Assembly (NCBI GenBank): GCA_037693485.1
Contig: CM075348.1
Span: forward strand, 13,684,501-13,748,500
Direction: 5' to 3'
Length of the DNA stretch: 64,000 bases
Source of the DNA: Kitagawia praeruptora
Lineage: Eukaryota > Streptophyta > Magnoliopsida > Apiales > Apiaceae
A model generated the notes under the pieces. The model saw only the letters and a program-made list of their open reading frames with translations, did not search any database and was not told the origin of the DNA. Each line of letters begins with the position of its first letter. Position 1 is the first letter of the stretch. This document shows positions 10,334 to 21,170 of the stretch, piece after piece. Made by a program: the position numbers and the translations under genes.

Positions 10334-13126
10334 ATGTCTTCGTCTGCATTCATAAACAATAAAGTTGTAATTCATGGTGTCACTTTTTCTCCTAACAACT
10401 TTATTGTAGTTCTTGATCATCAGGAACTAGAGAATGATTTTCAAATCATTCAGGATCTTTTGGCCTCAAGTCCAATCAATTAACCTGCCAAAGTTTCTTT
10501 TAAGAGTGTTATGCAGGTGTGGAGTACAGCTGTTTTTGGTGAGTGTATGTCATCAGGAAGGCCGAATATGAGTTTTGAATACAATGGTGTTACACATCAA
10601 GTCACTCTAGATGTTGTTTGTAAAGCTCTTCAACTACCATCTCTTAATGGTGAGACTCCAGAAAAGATTACTGATGCTTTTCTTCTGGAATTTGCTTTAA
10701 AGTTGGGCTACAATGGACAACCAAAGAAATTTGGAGATTTATTCAGAACCAAGCTAAAGAAGGAATGGAATTTCTTCTTTGATACCATAAGTAGGTGTTT
10801 CCTGAATAAGGTATCTAACTTTGATGCATTACCTACTGCTTCAGTTCACATTGGGTACTCTCTAATCTATGAAACTCCTTTTGATTATGGGTCTTTCATA
10901 TTGCGAGCATTAACTGCTAGAAAGAAAGATAAATGTGGTTTTGTCTGCTATATTAGATTTATTCAATTAATATTCTCGTACCTATGTCCCAATGTTGAAT
11001 TTGCTGATGATACAGATTTGCCTATCTTTAAGATTTCTGCTAACAACATCAGTTTTCTGCTTAAAAGTGATAAGGCAAATGGTTTTGAAGGTATTACTGC
11101 ATTTATTCCTAATGAGGTCAGGCTTCTTTTAGCCAAGAGAATGTCTACTCATTATGGATCAATTACTGATGGTCTAGGACCTAGTTCTAGTGCTTTGAGA
11201 CAGGATACTACCAATCTTGTTTCTGACCAAAGCACTCAACCCAAACACTCTTCCAAACAGTCATCCACCTCTGGTGTCTCACAAAAGGCATCAGTTGTAA
11301 AATCAAAGAAATTAGCTAGGTCTGATGTGTCTGGAAGACAATCAGGATCAAAGGATTTCTCCACTCAAACTCACTCTCAAAAGAAGTTACAAGGGGGTGA
11401 ACAAGGGGTCCTAGCTAAGGAGAAATCTGTGCTTAAAGTTGATCAATCTTTGATTGACACAGGAGTGTATAAGGAAACAGGGGAGAAGAGGAAATTTATT
11501 AAGACAAATGATTCTGAGTCTGATTATGATTCTGATGATGACAAAGTTCCTTTATTAGTTGCTTTAAAAAAAAAGGAAGTCATTGCTGTAGCTCCTAAAG
11601 AACTGGCTATTTCTGAAAAGTCAAAGAAAAGAAGGAGATTACATAAAAAGAGTAAATACTTCATTCTTCTGAAGAAACAGAATCTTGATGATGATATAGA
11701 AGATAATCAGAATTTGATTGTATCATCAGTTCCTGACACAACTATCTCTACTCCTGATACTTCACCTGTGAAGATTGTTGAAATTTCTGATTCACCAGCA
11801 TCTGCATCTCCAAAGAGAAGAATAATTGAGATGTCTGTAGATGATGTGAACAAGATTGCAGCACAGCTTGGACTCAAACCTGTCCCACTTCAAAAGAATG
11901 ATTCTTCTGAGAAGGTTTTTCAAAGACAAAAGAAACAGAGGACTACTTCACCTCTGAAAGGATCTAGCTCACAAGAACCTGAACTTCAAAGGAGTTCAGC
12001 AGCTACTATAGATCCAGTCACACAAGAACCATCCATTCAAAGTATGGATGCAGACATTGCTGAAGGAATAGTTCCACAAGAACCACTTTCTCAAAGGGGA
12101 AGTGAAGACAAGAATATTCCTGCCCCACAAGAACCATCTTCTCAAAGTGAAGATGCAGGCAACATCACATCAGCAAAGAAGTTTCTTGACACTGCTCAAG
12201 GGGCTTCTGAAATTGAAGTTGACTTAGTTCAGAGTCTGGCAGATAAAGCTGCTCATGCCAAGCATATTGCTGAATGTGATGAGATACTGAAGGACACTGC
12301 ACTTGAGGGAAGCACACAAGAACCTTTGACTCAAAGTGTTGAAGAAGCTTCACAACCTCAGACTACACAAGAACCATCAGTAGCAAATACTGATGCAAGT
12401 CATGCTTTAGTTGCAGCTGTCAATCCTGATGCAAGTACTACTGATCCAGATATTCCATTGCTTATTGAGCCAATTTCTACAAGGCCAATGGAATCTTTAA
12501 CTACTTCCTCGGGTAATACTTCTATCTCTACTTCTCTTACTACTGATAGTATGATTACAAATAGACCTGATACAAGGGATACCTCTATTTGTATGACTTC
12601 AGACCACTCTTCTCAACCACCTCTTATTTCTTTGAATTTGTTGAGCCAGAGCCTTTCTAGTAAGATTGAGGGTAAACAATTAGAGTCTCCTGAACTGGCA
12701 AAAGGAGAGGTAGACTTGAGTGAGAAGTTTCAAACTTCTAGTGAGGTAGAAGTTGCTATTAAAAGCAACTTAGGTGATGATGTGAGAAGTGATGAGATCA
12801 CTTTAAAAGAAAAGAGAGATCTAGGAAATGTTTCTATTGCAGGTCATCAGACACCAACAGTTCCTTCTACTGTTGATTTGAAAATGAAAGGAGTTATGAA
12901 TCCTGAAGATAATGTGGATGATAAACTTCCTGAGGCTGATGGTAGCTCAGATGATGCTGATGATGATCCTGAGGCAATTCAAATGCAGGCAGCTCTCAAA
13001 GCAAGTCTAGGATCTGCTCATGGATCTTCTAGTAGATATATGCAGTCTGTTACTCAAGAAGAATTTAGAGGGGAGTACAATTCTTTACTTCCTGAACAAA
13101 CTCAAGCTGCAAGGAGATATGAGTAG
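10334..13126 (+). pseudogene. Sirevirus third ORF (env-like position), N-terminal and low-complexity region
   Basis: The likely start is the ATG at 10334, with a leader peptide beginning MSSSAFINNKVVIHG. An in-frame TAA at 10481-10483 interrupts it, and the frame then stays open to a TAG at 13124-13126. Codons 50-270 form a globular-looking domain (SFEYNGVTHQVTLDVVC, KEWNFFFDTISRCF, FDYGSFILRAL). The rest is Ser/Thr/Glu/Gln-rich with a short QEP-centred repeat seen six times (about 11970-12390). I see no signal peptide and no membrane helix, so the label envelope rests only on position after pol. Function is unknown. It continues in the same frame past the TAG. Confidence 0.75.
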
Positions 13127-14263
13127 GATACTGAATGGAATTCTCCGACTAGTGAGATGAATTTTGAAAATGCTCTTTTTCATTCCAGTCATATCATCAC
13201 TAGAATGTCTAATCCTGAGCTTAAAGCTCTTATCAAGACAAATGCTCTGTTAGCAAAAGGATTGAGAACTGAGATTGAGTCTATCAAGGCTGATAATGCT
13301 AAAGTTTAAGCTGATATTCATACAACTGTTTCTATATCTGCTACTGCTTCTCAACTTCGTATTCTTTCCAGTGATGTTAAGGCACTTGAAAAGAAGATGG
13401 ATTCAAGAATGGATGTCTTGGAATCTAAAATTGACACTATTGATGAAACTCTCAAGCTTATTTTATCTTTCTTTATTGAGGAGGGTTCTGATGTCAAAAA
13501 GGGGGAGAAGATAGTTAGCAAAACAAAATGCACACCTGATCTAGTTTTAAGAAAGGATGATGATAATTCTGGAAATGATGGTGGTGGTCAGTTGGATGAA
13601 GCAGAAACCTCTGATGCTGCTTTGTTAGGAAGGAAAAGTACTTCTCAAACTCAAACTAAGCAGTTAACTCATGTTTATAGTTCTGGCAAGAGAACAGTGA
13701 GAACATTGGTACAATCTCAAGTCATGACAGAAGAACAATTTCAAGCACCTGGTCTAAATCAGACACTTCCAACAATTCCTGAAGAAGATGAAGATTTGTT
13801 CATTTCTAAAATAGAGGATGCCCCACATCTCTTCAAGAAAATAACTTCTAAGACAAGAGTGACTGAAATTGTTTATCACAATGATGTTAAAGTTCAACAA
13901 CATCATGCAAGGGAAGCATTAGCCTTAGTTTCTAAAGAAAATACTGACATGAGTACTCAAGAGTTTTTAGAAGAACAGAAGAAGATTCTTGAAGAAATTG
14001 AAAGTCAAAAGGAAGCTCCTACTGCAAGAAGAGGAAGAGGCAGATGAGGTAAAAACAGAGGCAGAGGAAGGAAGTCTTTACAAGCAAGTACAAGGCAGAC
14101 AAGATCAAGTGGGATTAGAATTGAAGAAGTTTCTGATGTTAAAAAGAAGAAAACTCCACTTCTTCTTGAATTGATTCCAGACAACAAATTCAATGTTTCC
14201 GATGAAACTGTCAGTACGGAAGTTGAAGAAGAAAGTTTAGTGAGAACTAGAAAGAAAAATTAA
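13127..14263 (+). pseudogene. Sirevirus third ORF, coiled-coil middle part
   Basis: The frame of the preceding segment continues, with stops at 13307-13309 (TAA), 14045-14047 (TGA) and 14261-14263 (TAA). Between about 13215 and 13480 it is rich in regularly spaced Leu/Ile/Val with charged residues (LRILSSDVKALEKKMDSR, DVLESKIDTIDETLKLI), the look of a coiled coil. From about 14015 a run of Arg/Gly (RRGRGR then GKNRGRGRK) crosses the TGA, where CGA to TGA is the simplest change. The run of five A at 14255-14259 marks the switch to the next phase. Confidence 0.7.
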
Positions 14264-15407
14264 GTCTGTTGTGAAAGCAATAGAAGGTGTTTCTGAAGGA
14301 TCTCAGGCAGATGAGATTAATCAAAGAAGGTTCAGGGAAATTGAAGAAGAAGGAAAATTCAAGAAAACTAATAATGACATTACTGAAGATGCAAGAATTG
14401 AGTACTTGAAGAGAATTTTTGAATCTGATAAAGATTTGTGGTACAATTCCAAGAAAGTTTTTGAGGATGAAATTCCCAGTGAACCAAAGCACAAGCAGAA
14501 AGGAAGAAAGTGGAAACATGTTGATGATATGAAGTATATTGGATCAAGAATTTTCAAATCTGCTGGTATGTATTTACCACCTCAATTGACTCCTGGGGTT
14601 CAGAAAGCTAAAGCCTCTGAACATGACAAATCTCCACCTCAATGGATCAGAATGCAATCTGAACTGACAGGGTTGGTACCTTACACTAAAGGTGGTATTG
14701 GTTTTGAAGATACTAAGTTAGAACCTAAAGCTCAGACAGATCAACATTTTCTGGTTAAGAAATTTGGTGATGAACTGACTGTTGATGATCTTTGGGAACT
14801 TGAATTTATTGCAATTGTTGCTTGCATTGTGGACTCTAAGAAAGTAGAAAAGATGTTATACTTCATGAAAGACAAGAGTGTTGAGAGACTGTTTATTCAT
14901 GATGTATTGTGCAAGACAACAAAAGAACTGAAATATGTTCTTTATCTACTTGAAAATAGGAGGATTCCTGATACAGAAGCCAGTGTTTATCAAAACTGGT
15001 GTGGTATGATATTAAGTATGATCAAAACCAGATATCTAGATGGAGGATCAAGGTATGATGGTAATTATACTCCCATGTATGTGAATACAGAAGGTAAAGA
15101 AGTAGAAATGCTAAAGGGTTCAGCTGTTAAAGAAGTAATTCTGATGCAAGAACAATTGTCTTTGAATCCTGGTGGAAGAGATCTTGCATATTTACTGTTG
15201 GGAGAGTTAGACTTACCAAGAAGCTCAATTCAAAATCTCAGGGCTGGTATCTATCAGATTGACAAGAACAATGAAGAACTCAGAAATCTGAAGAAAAGAC
15301 TGGTTCAGATTTTGGCAGAAAAGGAAGAGGAATTATTATTAAGTTTCTTGCAGATAAATAATTTCTTTGTGAGAATTTCTAAAACCAAACCTGAAGATTA
15401 CTTGTAG
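14264..15407 (+). pseudogene. Sirevirus third ORF, C-terminal domain
   Basis: In another phase the protein continues without a stop to the TAG at 15405-15407. It looks globular: KWKHVDDMKYIGSRIF, FGDELTVDDLWELEF, VYQNWCGMILSMIKTRY and a charged C-terminal helix (IDKNNEELRNLKKRLVQIL). No known catalytic motif is visible. With the two preceding segments the original ORF would have spanned about 10334-15407, roughly 1,690 codons, much longer than I expect for env-like ORFs in this lineage. A short 77-bp tail separates it from the 3' LTR. Confidence 0.7.
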
Positions 15408-15471
15408 AATTTTGTTTTGAGTTTTTGACATCATTGAATCAAAGAATTTGTGCTTTATTTCATTAAGTACA

Positions 15472-15484
15472 AATTGGGGGAGAT
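15472..15484 (+). promoter_or_regulatory. Polypurine tract of the Sirevirus
   Basis: AATTGGGGGAGAT directly precedes the 3' LTR. It is the expected primer for plus-strand DNA synthesis. Confidence 0.85.
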
Positions 15485-15984
15485 TGTTAGATATTGATTC
15501 AAGTGGTATCAGGATCTGGACTACTGATCAGATAATGATGCTGACGTCATCAGTAATACAACGTCAGTATTAGGTTATCATCAGGATTAGAAGCTGGTCA
15601 GTATTTTGTGAAGATTCTCATTAGACCAGAGATCAAGGAAGATTGATATGTCGGTTCCTAAATTATAGGAAGGCAGCTATCATACAAGATATGCATTCAG
15701 TGTGATATGTAATTGATTTAGAATATCTTGTAATTGATAGTGTAACTGTGTACGCTATATAAACACAGTTTAGGTTTTACATTATTGTAATCGCTTACAC
15801 GAGTTATCTTGCAACCTAGCAGCTCTTAAGAACATAAGAATTTCTTAAGAGAGTTTGTAACAGTTTTATATCAGAATTAATAAAGCTGTTATTGATTCAT
15901 ACTTGTGTTATTTCTGTTTAAAGTCGAAAATCTTATACAATTGTATTCAACCCCCCTTCTACAATTATTATTTACTGGGCAACA
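15485..15984 (+). repeat. Sirevirus 3' LTR (500 bp)
   Basis: It is the same length as the 5' LTR and differs at 6 positions by eye (five transitions, one transversion). It is followed by the target duplication ctcct (15985-15989) and then the remainder of the interrupted family L LTR. Confidence 0.95.
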
Positions 15985-15989
15985 CTCCT

Positions 15990-16549
15990 GTATTCTTCTT
16001 TTTATCAAGTTTTATCATGGTATCAGAGCCATAGGCTCTTTCGGTATCAAATCATCTACTTTTCTCTATCGGTGCCCTGTAAACTGTAAGCTCCTTATTT
16101 CCGCTGCTCCGCTGCCTTCGCCATTTATTCCGGCGACCCACCTTTTATTTCGGCGAAACATCCAGTCACTGCTCAGTTCTTCCGCCGCACCTCCTTGCCT
16201 CAACAAGTGCACACACTGTCTTTACAATACAAGTAACACAAGATTCAGTTATTATGTATACATCACAAGAAGTAGCATAGGCTGTTTACAAACTCAAGTT
16301 GGTTTTTTCAACCATCTTAAGTTTGAGGGGGTGTTGAAATTTGAACACACCTTAACAGTTAGCAGCCATTGTTGAACACAGCCATTGTTGAACAATGGCA
16401 CCTGCCATGTTTCTTGCCTAATTTCATACCTAATCTCCCACCATTTTCCTTGTTTTATGCTTGCTAGCTCTCATTTATGTTGCTATTTAAGGACTACATC
16501 TCCTTTGTAATATGCACCTCATTCACAATGTAATCTTCAAGTTTTATCA
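15990..16549 (+). mobile_element. Remainder of LTR element L: LTR end, short internal region, 3' LTR
   Basis: 15990-16017 completes the 5' LTR, 16018-16030 is a primer site (TGGTATCAGAGCC), 16031-16331 is internal sequence without coding potential ending in the polypurine tract GTTTGAGGGGG, and 16332-16549 is an LTR of 218 bp starting TGTTGAAATTTG and ending TTTTATCA. With about 310 bp of interior it is a deletion derivative of a Copia element or a short non-autonomous (TRIM-like) element. A frame at 15905-16375 crosses LTR and interior and is not protein-like. Confidence 0.65.
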
Positions 16550-17203
16550 CTTGATCACCTGGGTTAACAACAAACACACACGTCATATCGCAATAAGGAT
16601 TCCATTCCAAAGATTAGGTCATACATGTGATAAAGGATTATTGAGAAAAATTCAAAAAGTTAGTCTAATCTGATAAATTTTATATTGCACAATTATCACC
16701 TGATCGTGGCAGCACGCAAACTAAGCACTGTTGTAAGCAAATTTTTATTCAACCAAAACATGTTAGCAAAATCGGTATAAATATGGCAGAATTATAATTA
16801 AAAAAAATCGTAACCTTTGATTTAACCGACTTGAATGTTAATGAACTAACTGCTTGTTGCTGCTGCACCGATAAGAGAAAAAAATTAAAAAATTGCAGGA
16901 GGATCCATGGAACTATGAAAGTAGAGCATTGAAACGAAATCAAAGAATTTAATTTTTACAAATGGATTGCTGCCGAATAATAAAAAATCAAAGCATAAAT
17001 TAATTAGATGAGATCTTATAAATTTGAAGCAATATTTAGTGCATGTCAACTCTTTTTCCCCTTATCATACCCGCTGTTCTTCATATTAATTCCGCATGAT
17101 CATATAGTAGATCTAGAAATCACGTTCTGCAAAAACAAATAAACAAACCAGGTCAGTAAACATATTTGACGTGATCGCATAATGATTGTATATATATATA
17201 TAT
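16550..17203. other. AT-rich stretch without recognised features
   Basis: I see no gene, RNA or clear repeat here. It may be remnants of older insertions. Confidence 0.4.
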
Positions 17204-17204
17204 A

Positions 17205-17736
17205 GGCAAAGTATCAAATAGAAACCAACTCTTAAATGGAAACTAGAAACTAACACTAAATAAATTATATTTCATCTATTCTAAGGTTCCCGCCAAGGGT
17301 ACCTTCACAAAAAATGCTTAAAATAATTGGCTTTATCCAAAAAAAAAAAAAAAATCTTGCCGTGGAAATGCGAAGTATTTAAGACAATAAACAGATGAGT
17401 TAGGTAGTCATGAGGGCCGAAGGCTCTCGACACACCCGTCAATCGTCTATTGCCTTTACCATTGATTGACATTCCTTACAACTTTAGAATGATAAAGGCG
17501 CGAAGCGCCGTACAAGAAGGTGCGAAGCACCGTTAAGGTGCGAAGCACCGTTAACCAGTGAAATCCACTGCCACGTCATCACGTGAACAATGATTTTTTT
17601 TTGTTGGATAGAGCCAAGTATTTTAAACGTTTTTTGTATTGGGGTACCCCTAGTTTGGTCATTAGATTAGCTTGAAATGTTAGATTATGGTTTAGTTTCT
17701 AGTTTCTATTTTAATTTGGTTTCTATTGGAGTAGGA

Positions 17737-17740
<4 letters not shown>
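17205..17740. mobile_element. Inverted-repeat MITE A in a (TA)n tract
   Basis: Imperfect terminal inverted repeats are visible: the left end has ATAGAAACC and GAAACTAGAAACTAA; the right end has TTTAGTTTCTAGTTTC and GGTTTCTATT. Both ends abut TA repeats, so the element apparently targets TA microsatellites. The interior contains CACGTCATCACGTG (about 17571-17584) shared with MITE B. An extra block (about 17392-17560), absent from MITE B, carries three GCGAAGC hairpins. No coding capacity. Confidence 0.65.

Positions 17741-17782
<42 letters not shown>
17741..17782. repeat. (TA)n microsatellite between the two MITEs
   Basis: About 40 bp of uninterrupted TA. Similar tracts lie at 18155-18191, 18767-18827, 21197-21220 and 43358-43381. 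Confidence 0.95.
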
Positions 17783-17785
<3 letters not shown>

Positions 17786-17786
17786 T

Positions 17787-18153
17787 AGGGTCTTGTTCTA
17801 ATAGAAACTAACTTAGAATAGAAACTAGAAACTAAACCTAAATTAAATATTTCAAGCTAATCTAATGACCAAATTAGGGGTACCCCAATACAAAAAACGT
17901 TTAAAATTATTGGCTCTATTCAACAAAAAAATAAAAAAAATTAAAAAAAAAGTTACTGTTCACGTGATGACGTGGCACGTGAACAGTAACATTTTATTTT
18001 ATTTTATTTTACATTTTTGTTGAATAGAGCCAAGAATTTTATAAGTTTTTTGTGAAGGTGTCCCTAGCGGGGCCATTAAAATAAATGAAATATAATTTAT
18101 TTAGTGTAGGTTTCTAGTTTCTATTCTAAGGTTGGTTTCTATTTGAACGCTAG

Positions 18154-18156
<3 letters not shown>
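17787..18156. mobile_element. Inverted-repeat MITE B in a (TA)n tract
   Basis: Related to MITE A through the terminal GAAACTAGAAACTAA motif and the TTGGCTCTATTCAAC / GTTGAATAGAGCCAA inner arms. The centre is a perfect palindrome with 15-bp arms (17952-17966 and 17976-17990) and a 9-nt spacer. It contains two CACGTG G-box cores and an ACGTGGC ABRE-like core. No coding capacity. Confidence 0.75.
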
Positions 18157-18192
<36 letters not shown>

Positions 18193-18193
<1 letters not shown>

Positions 18194-18438
18194 AAATAAT
18201 TTCTTTTCTATTCGAATATGTAAATTTGAATTATTTTTCCGTACAAATTCGAAAATCTTTTCTATTTCAAATATGTTATGTTAATGTTAAAAAAGGAAGT
18301 TCTGATATCTTTTCTAAAAAATAGGACTTAAAGAAGGAAATTTGATTTTAATTATTCAAAATAGAGGAGCTCTAGAAAAATAGATAAATATGATTCGAGC
18401 GATTCTAGAGCTCCTGCGGGTTCTCTTTTATATATATA
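18193..18438 (-). mobile_element. Helitron 5' module
   Basis: The recurrent 5' block of the Helitron family, read on the minus strand from 18438 leftward: TATATATA, an AGAACCCGCAGGAGC block, then paired arms AGGAGCTCTAGAA / TTCTAGAGCTCCT (about 18364-18415), then AACTTCC- and ATTCGAA-rich sequence. The body is replaced on the left by the MITE/(TA)n region. Confidence 0.6.
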
Positions 18439-18761
18439 ACTAGTTGACTAAGCCGCGCTTCGCGGCGGCCCTATTATATTTTTTTAAAAAATTCAAATTA
18501 TAAATTTAAAAAAGATATCGAAAAGAAAATATCTATAAATAAATTAATGAACACAATATTGTAAAAATTTTAATACATATAGACAGCTAAATAAACTATA
18601 CACTTATTTTTTATGCCGATTTTGTATCACGGTTTCTTAGGCCGACACCCGTTGTAATAAATACATATAAGTCACGTGTCGTGGTGGCCTTGTAATATTT
18701 TTTAAAATGTTATCAAAAAGAAAATATCTATAAATAAATTATTGAACACAATATTTTACAA

Positions 18762-18830
<69 letters not shown>

Positions 18831-19679
18831 ACAAAATAAACTATATAATTATTTTTTTACATCGATTTTGTGTCACGTTTTTTTAGGCCGACACTCGTTG
18901 TAATAAATACATATAGAATAAAAAAACAGATTTGATTAAATTAATTAAAAGAAGACGTTGGAATATTATGATCAAGAACAATGAGAAGATAATAATGATA
19001 AATTAACAATTAACAGTAAATAAGTAAAGAGGAAATAGTAAAAGTTCAAACCTTTTGTGTCGAGTTTCTCAGGTGCTTCTACTTTTCAAACAGAGAAAGA
19101 TCTCTTAATTCTTGTTCACATGATCAGGTGTTTTTGTACCGAGATCACTAACAAAAAAACAAAAGCCAAAGTAAAGAACAAGCAATGATTACTAATAATC
19201 CATAATTAAAACTTAAATCACAACAAATCATAAATTTATAAATAAAGCGAAGAAAGCAAGTATTAAATTAGTAAATTCAAACATTAAAAACCAACAAAAA
19301 ACAATCTGAAAACCACTAAACAGAACTCATGTACATTGAGAATTAAATAAAATAAGAATGAATAAAAAAATTAAAAAAATAGACAAAGACAAAAGTAAAT
19401 GAAAGCAAGAAAAGGATTATAACAATAAAAAAGCTAACAATTAGTAGTGTGGGAACTTGTTCTTGGGAAATTAAAAAAGCTTCAATCATCCTTCATATAT
19501 ATAGATATCTATGGTACGCATGTTTTGAATACATTAGATTTTTAGGAGGAGACCTCCATGAAAAGTTGCAACTAATATCTGAATCAAATAGGAAAAATTG
19601 TTGGTTATGTTTTTTTTTTTTTTGAAAATTGTTAGGCTTGATTCTGCATATACTCGAATAACTCCTTATCTATCAAAAA

Positions 19680-19870
19680 CATTGTTATAGAAATCGGTCG
19701 ATTTCTGAAAAATTGGCGATAAATCGGCCAAAAATCGGTTAAAATTTTGGAACCAATTTGGTCGATTTTGCAAAAATCGTCGATAAATTGCCGAATTTTC
19801 AACCGAATCACCCGATAAATCGTAAATAGATACCTCAACCAAATAGTTCCGATTTCCGAAATCTGCAAAT
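19680..19870. mobile_element. ATCGG-rich MITE fragment
   Basis: The segment is rich in AAATCGG / CCGATTT in both orientations. Its reverse complement shares GGTTGAGGTA and TTTATCGGG with the MITE at 42058-42325 (GATTGAGGTA, TTAATCGGG). The ends are too diverged for me to call a target duplication. Confidence 0.4.
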
Positions 19871-20793
19871 CAAAAGTTGCAAAGTTAACGGAAAATGAAT
19901 TATTAATTGACAATAAAGTTTAGATCACATAATATATTATATTTACACAATCATCAAAGTTAATGCATATCACTAATATAATCGTCAAATCGGAGTAAAT
20001 CATAAAACATAAAATATATAATCATAACTGAAGTACGTAGAAAGAAATTGAGGTGGACATGGCTTGTTTTTAAGATCAGGGTCATAGTATTGAGATCAAG
20101 ATCCTACTTCGTGATTTATATATACTACATGTTCTGGTGATTGCCTTATTTATGATTTAAATTCGATATCGATTCTATATAATTATGTTATTGTTTTCCG
20201 TGTAATATAGAGATAAAAATAAATTTTAAAAAATGATTTTAAATTCTTATCCAATTTAAAAAGGATTTCGATATTCGTTTTTAAAAAACAGTAACTGAAA
20301 ATAGAAGTTTTTATGTTTTAGTTATAAAAATCTCTTATCCAGTTTAAAAAAGGTTTTGATTTTTTTTGAATTTCTTTTTTGTTTCAAATTTATAAATTTG
20401 ACTTCTTCTTCCCTCCAAATTCAAAAACCTATTTCAAATTTGTTTTTTTTTTAAAGACAAATCAAAAGGCATATATTACATTTCGGAACACCACTTTCAT
20501 TTTTGTACATGGAATTAATTGGTACAATATCAAACCTAGCTAATAATCCTTAAGCTCTTGTCCATGCTGAATCTTTCTGATATGGTGTCACATTCAGCAG
20601 AATTATAAATAAAAAGGCATAGTCGTGCTACCCGCCAAAAAACTAAGAACAGTTAGTAGGCGTACAACTTGAATTTGCGGCAGGTTGCTTCAAATAAGTG
20701 CTACCTGCTTCCCATCACGCCTTTAAGCAAGGCAGGAAGAACACCTATCTATAACTTAATAAATACTGTGGTTTCTTCAACTAATTTGAGTTT

Positions 20794-20916
20794 CTATCTT
20801 GTTGAATCTATTTCAGAAATACTTGGCATGTAAGAGATATGGTTCCCCTTGGTAGAGATACCTTCTGCTCCACATTCATCAATCATGGGCTTCAAAACAA
20901 TTGCTTGTATATCCTT
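20794..20916 (-). pseudogene. Possible captured exon, 40 codons
   Basis: A minus-strand frame of 40 codons reads sensibly (contains VLKPMIDECGAEGISTKG) and ends in a TAG at 20796-20794. It begins just after a splice-acceptor-like AAAAG. The composition is richer in GC than the flanks. Downstream on the same strand about 300 bp of moderately GC-rich sequence could be its 3' UTR. I do not recognise the protein. A gene fragment picked up by a Helitron is the simplest explanation. Confidence 0.35.
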
Positions 20917-21170
20917 TTACTAATTTTATCCTTCATTCCTTTCCTAGGATTATGTCACCAATCCAAGGCTTAACGAGACCAAAGGTGACAAATAGGATTA
21001 TTTCAAATTTGTTAATGTTAATATTAAAACAGGAAATTCAGATTTCTTTTCTAAAAAATAGGGTCTAAAAAAGGAAGTTTTGATTTTAATTATTTAAAAT
21101 AGAGAAGCTCTTAAAAAAATAGATAAATAGGATTCGAGCGATTCTAGAGCTCCCGGGGTTTTCCTTATAT

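Larger units (their letters stand above)
2948..15984 (+). mobile_element. Complete Sirevirus-like Ty1/Copia retrotransposon (defective)
   Basis: The element is 13,037 bp with two 500-bp LTRs, a 5-bp target duplication (ctcct at 2943-2947 and 15985-15989), a primer site two bases after the 5' LTR, and a polypurine tract before the 3' LTR. Gene order is gag, protease, integrase, reverse transcriptase, RNase H, then a very long third ORF after pol. That order plus the extra ORF is typical of the SIRE/Maximus (Sirevirus) lineage; the lineage call is inference from architecture. The LTRs differ at 6 sites by my count (5 transitions), about 1.2%, a recent insertion. Pol and the third ORF carry many stops and frameshifts, so any future movement would need proteins from another copy. 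Confidence 0.93.
18440..21170 (-). mobile_element. Non-autonomous Helitron tract, 3' end at 18440
   Basis: On the minus strand it ends with hairpin GCCGCGAAGCGCGGC (18466-18452), eight bases, then CTAG (18443-18440) followed by T, the canonical Helitron 3' end inserted before T. Two tandem units follow, each about 220-250 bp and ending in GGCCGACACCCGTTG (about 18641) or a variant (about 18888). A (TA)n tract lies at 18767-18827. Then comes the family's conserved TTCTTGTTCACA block (about 19107). The right limit near 21170 carries the family's 5' module (21000-21170). No Rep/helicase gene is visible; foreign segments are included. Confidence 0.6.

Noticed and set aside
10334..15407. Calling the third ORF a true envelope protein
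   Set aside because: No signal peptide, fusion peptide or membrane helix is visible; only its position supports the label.
15905..16375. 156-codon frame across an LTR junction
   Set aside because: It crosses the Sirevirus LTR end, target duplication and another LTR, so it cannot be an evolved protein.
19632..19913. 93-codon minus-strand frame
   Set aside because: It lies in the ATCGG-rich MITE fragment and reflects its repetitive composition.
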